Shown: in pieces, positions 41,572 through 41,707 of the stretch | Numbering within the stretch: position 1 is the first letter of the stretch | How the letters are laid out: each line of letters opens with the position of its first letter | NCBI RefSeq assembly: GCF_009183415.1 | Contig: NZ_WEHU01000036.1 | Coordinates: forward strand, 1-41,707 | Source: Bacillus sp. B1-b2 | GTDB lineage: Bacteria > Bacillota > Bacilli > Bacillales > Cytobacillaceae | Reading direction: 5' to 3' | Length of the DNA stretch: 41,707 bases | Notes under the pieces: model-generated | Told to the model about the DNA's origin: nothing | The model's database searches: none | The model's input: only the letters and a program-made list of their open reading frames with translations | Translations under genes and position numbers: made by a program

Positions 41572-41707
41572 GTTTAAATGGAATAAATGTAAAACGGACC
41601 TCCATTTTTGTTTTTCGATCCATTTCCAACGTTTAAATTCCTGTGACAAAATAAACTAATTACAAAATTATTTTGGGTGTCTCATAAGAAAAGGTATCTA
41701 AACAATT

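Overview
The window is low-GC DNA from an endospore-forming member of the Bacillaceae. Evidence for this is the sporulation genes (spoVAC/AD/AEb, a cotA-type laccase, a cwlJ-type remnant), strong AGGAGG-like ribosome sites, and Bacillus-type repeats and transposons. It is an accessory region built from nested and decayed mobile elements. It could be plasmid or chromosomal island; no replication gene settles this. I see no rRNA, tRNA or CRISPR array.

Layout. 1-2.5 kb: right end of an element carrying a large serine integrase, which seems inserted in a DUF421 (yetF-like) gene whose 3' part follows. 3.2-6.2 kb: a complete Tn3-family transposase (tnpA-1). 6.8-10.5 kb: a complete seven-gene spoVA2mob operon, the mobile operon known for raising spore heat resistance on Tn1546-like transposons. 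11-13 kb: a broken yitT gene, an unknown gene, a second copy of the DUF421 3' end, and a 38-bp Tn1546-type terminal repeat. 13-16.5 kb: gene remnants (DUF3888, cwlJ-like, recombinase tails, dnaB, two IS66 tails joined head to head) around an intact manganese catalase with its DUF2642 partner. 16.6-18.5 kb: an IS1182-family insertion next to an hsp20 gene. 19.4-21.9 kb: a second Tn1546-type end with a truncated, frameshifted tnpA.

The main discovery is at 22,366-35,504: a complete 13.1-kb Tn3-family transposon with 38-bp inverted repeats (about 3 mismatches) and a perfect 5-bp target duplication (TTTAA). It carries tnpR and tnpA and a formaldehyde cassette: hxlA, hxlB, divergent hxlR, zwf, gnd and pgi, plus a Gfo/Idh oxidoreductase, two unknown small genes and what looks like the stub of an iron alcohol dehydrogenase. 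Together hxlA, hxlB, pgi, zwf and gnd encode a closed dissimilatory ribulose monophosphate cycle: formaldehyde is fixed on ribulose 5-phosphate, isomerised to glucose 6-phosphate, oxidised and decarboxylated, which regenerates ribulose 5-phosphate and gives CO2 and reducing power. A self-contained formaldehyde oxidation cycle packaged on one transposon is, as far as I know, not a described unit.

35.5-41.7 kb: a tniA-like remnant and a resolvase, a third Tn1546-type end, a DUF6944 repeat protein, a cotA laccase broken by a one-base deletion, the Tn1546-type tnpR with its res region, and an unknown gene. Spore-related cargo (spoVA2mob, cotA, cwlJ-like remnant) and stress cargo (catalase, Hsp20) cluster around Tn1546-type ends, so this looks like a repeatedly reused landing zone for Tn3-family transposons that carry spore-resistance and metabolic cargo.
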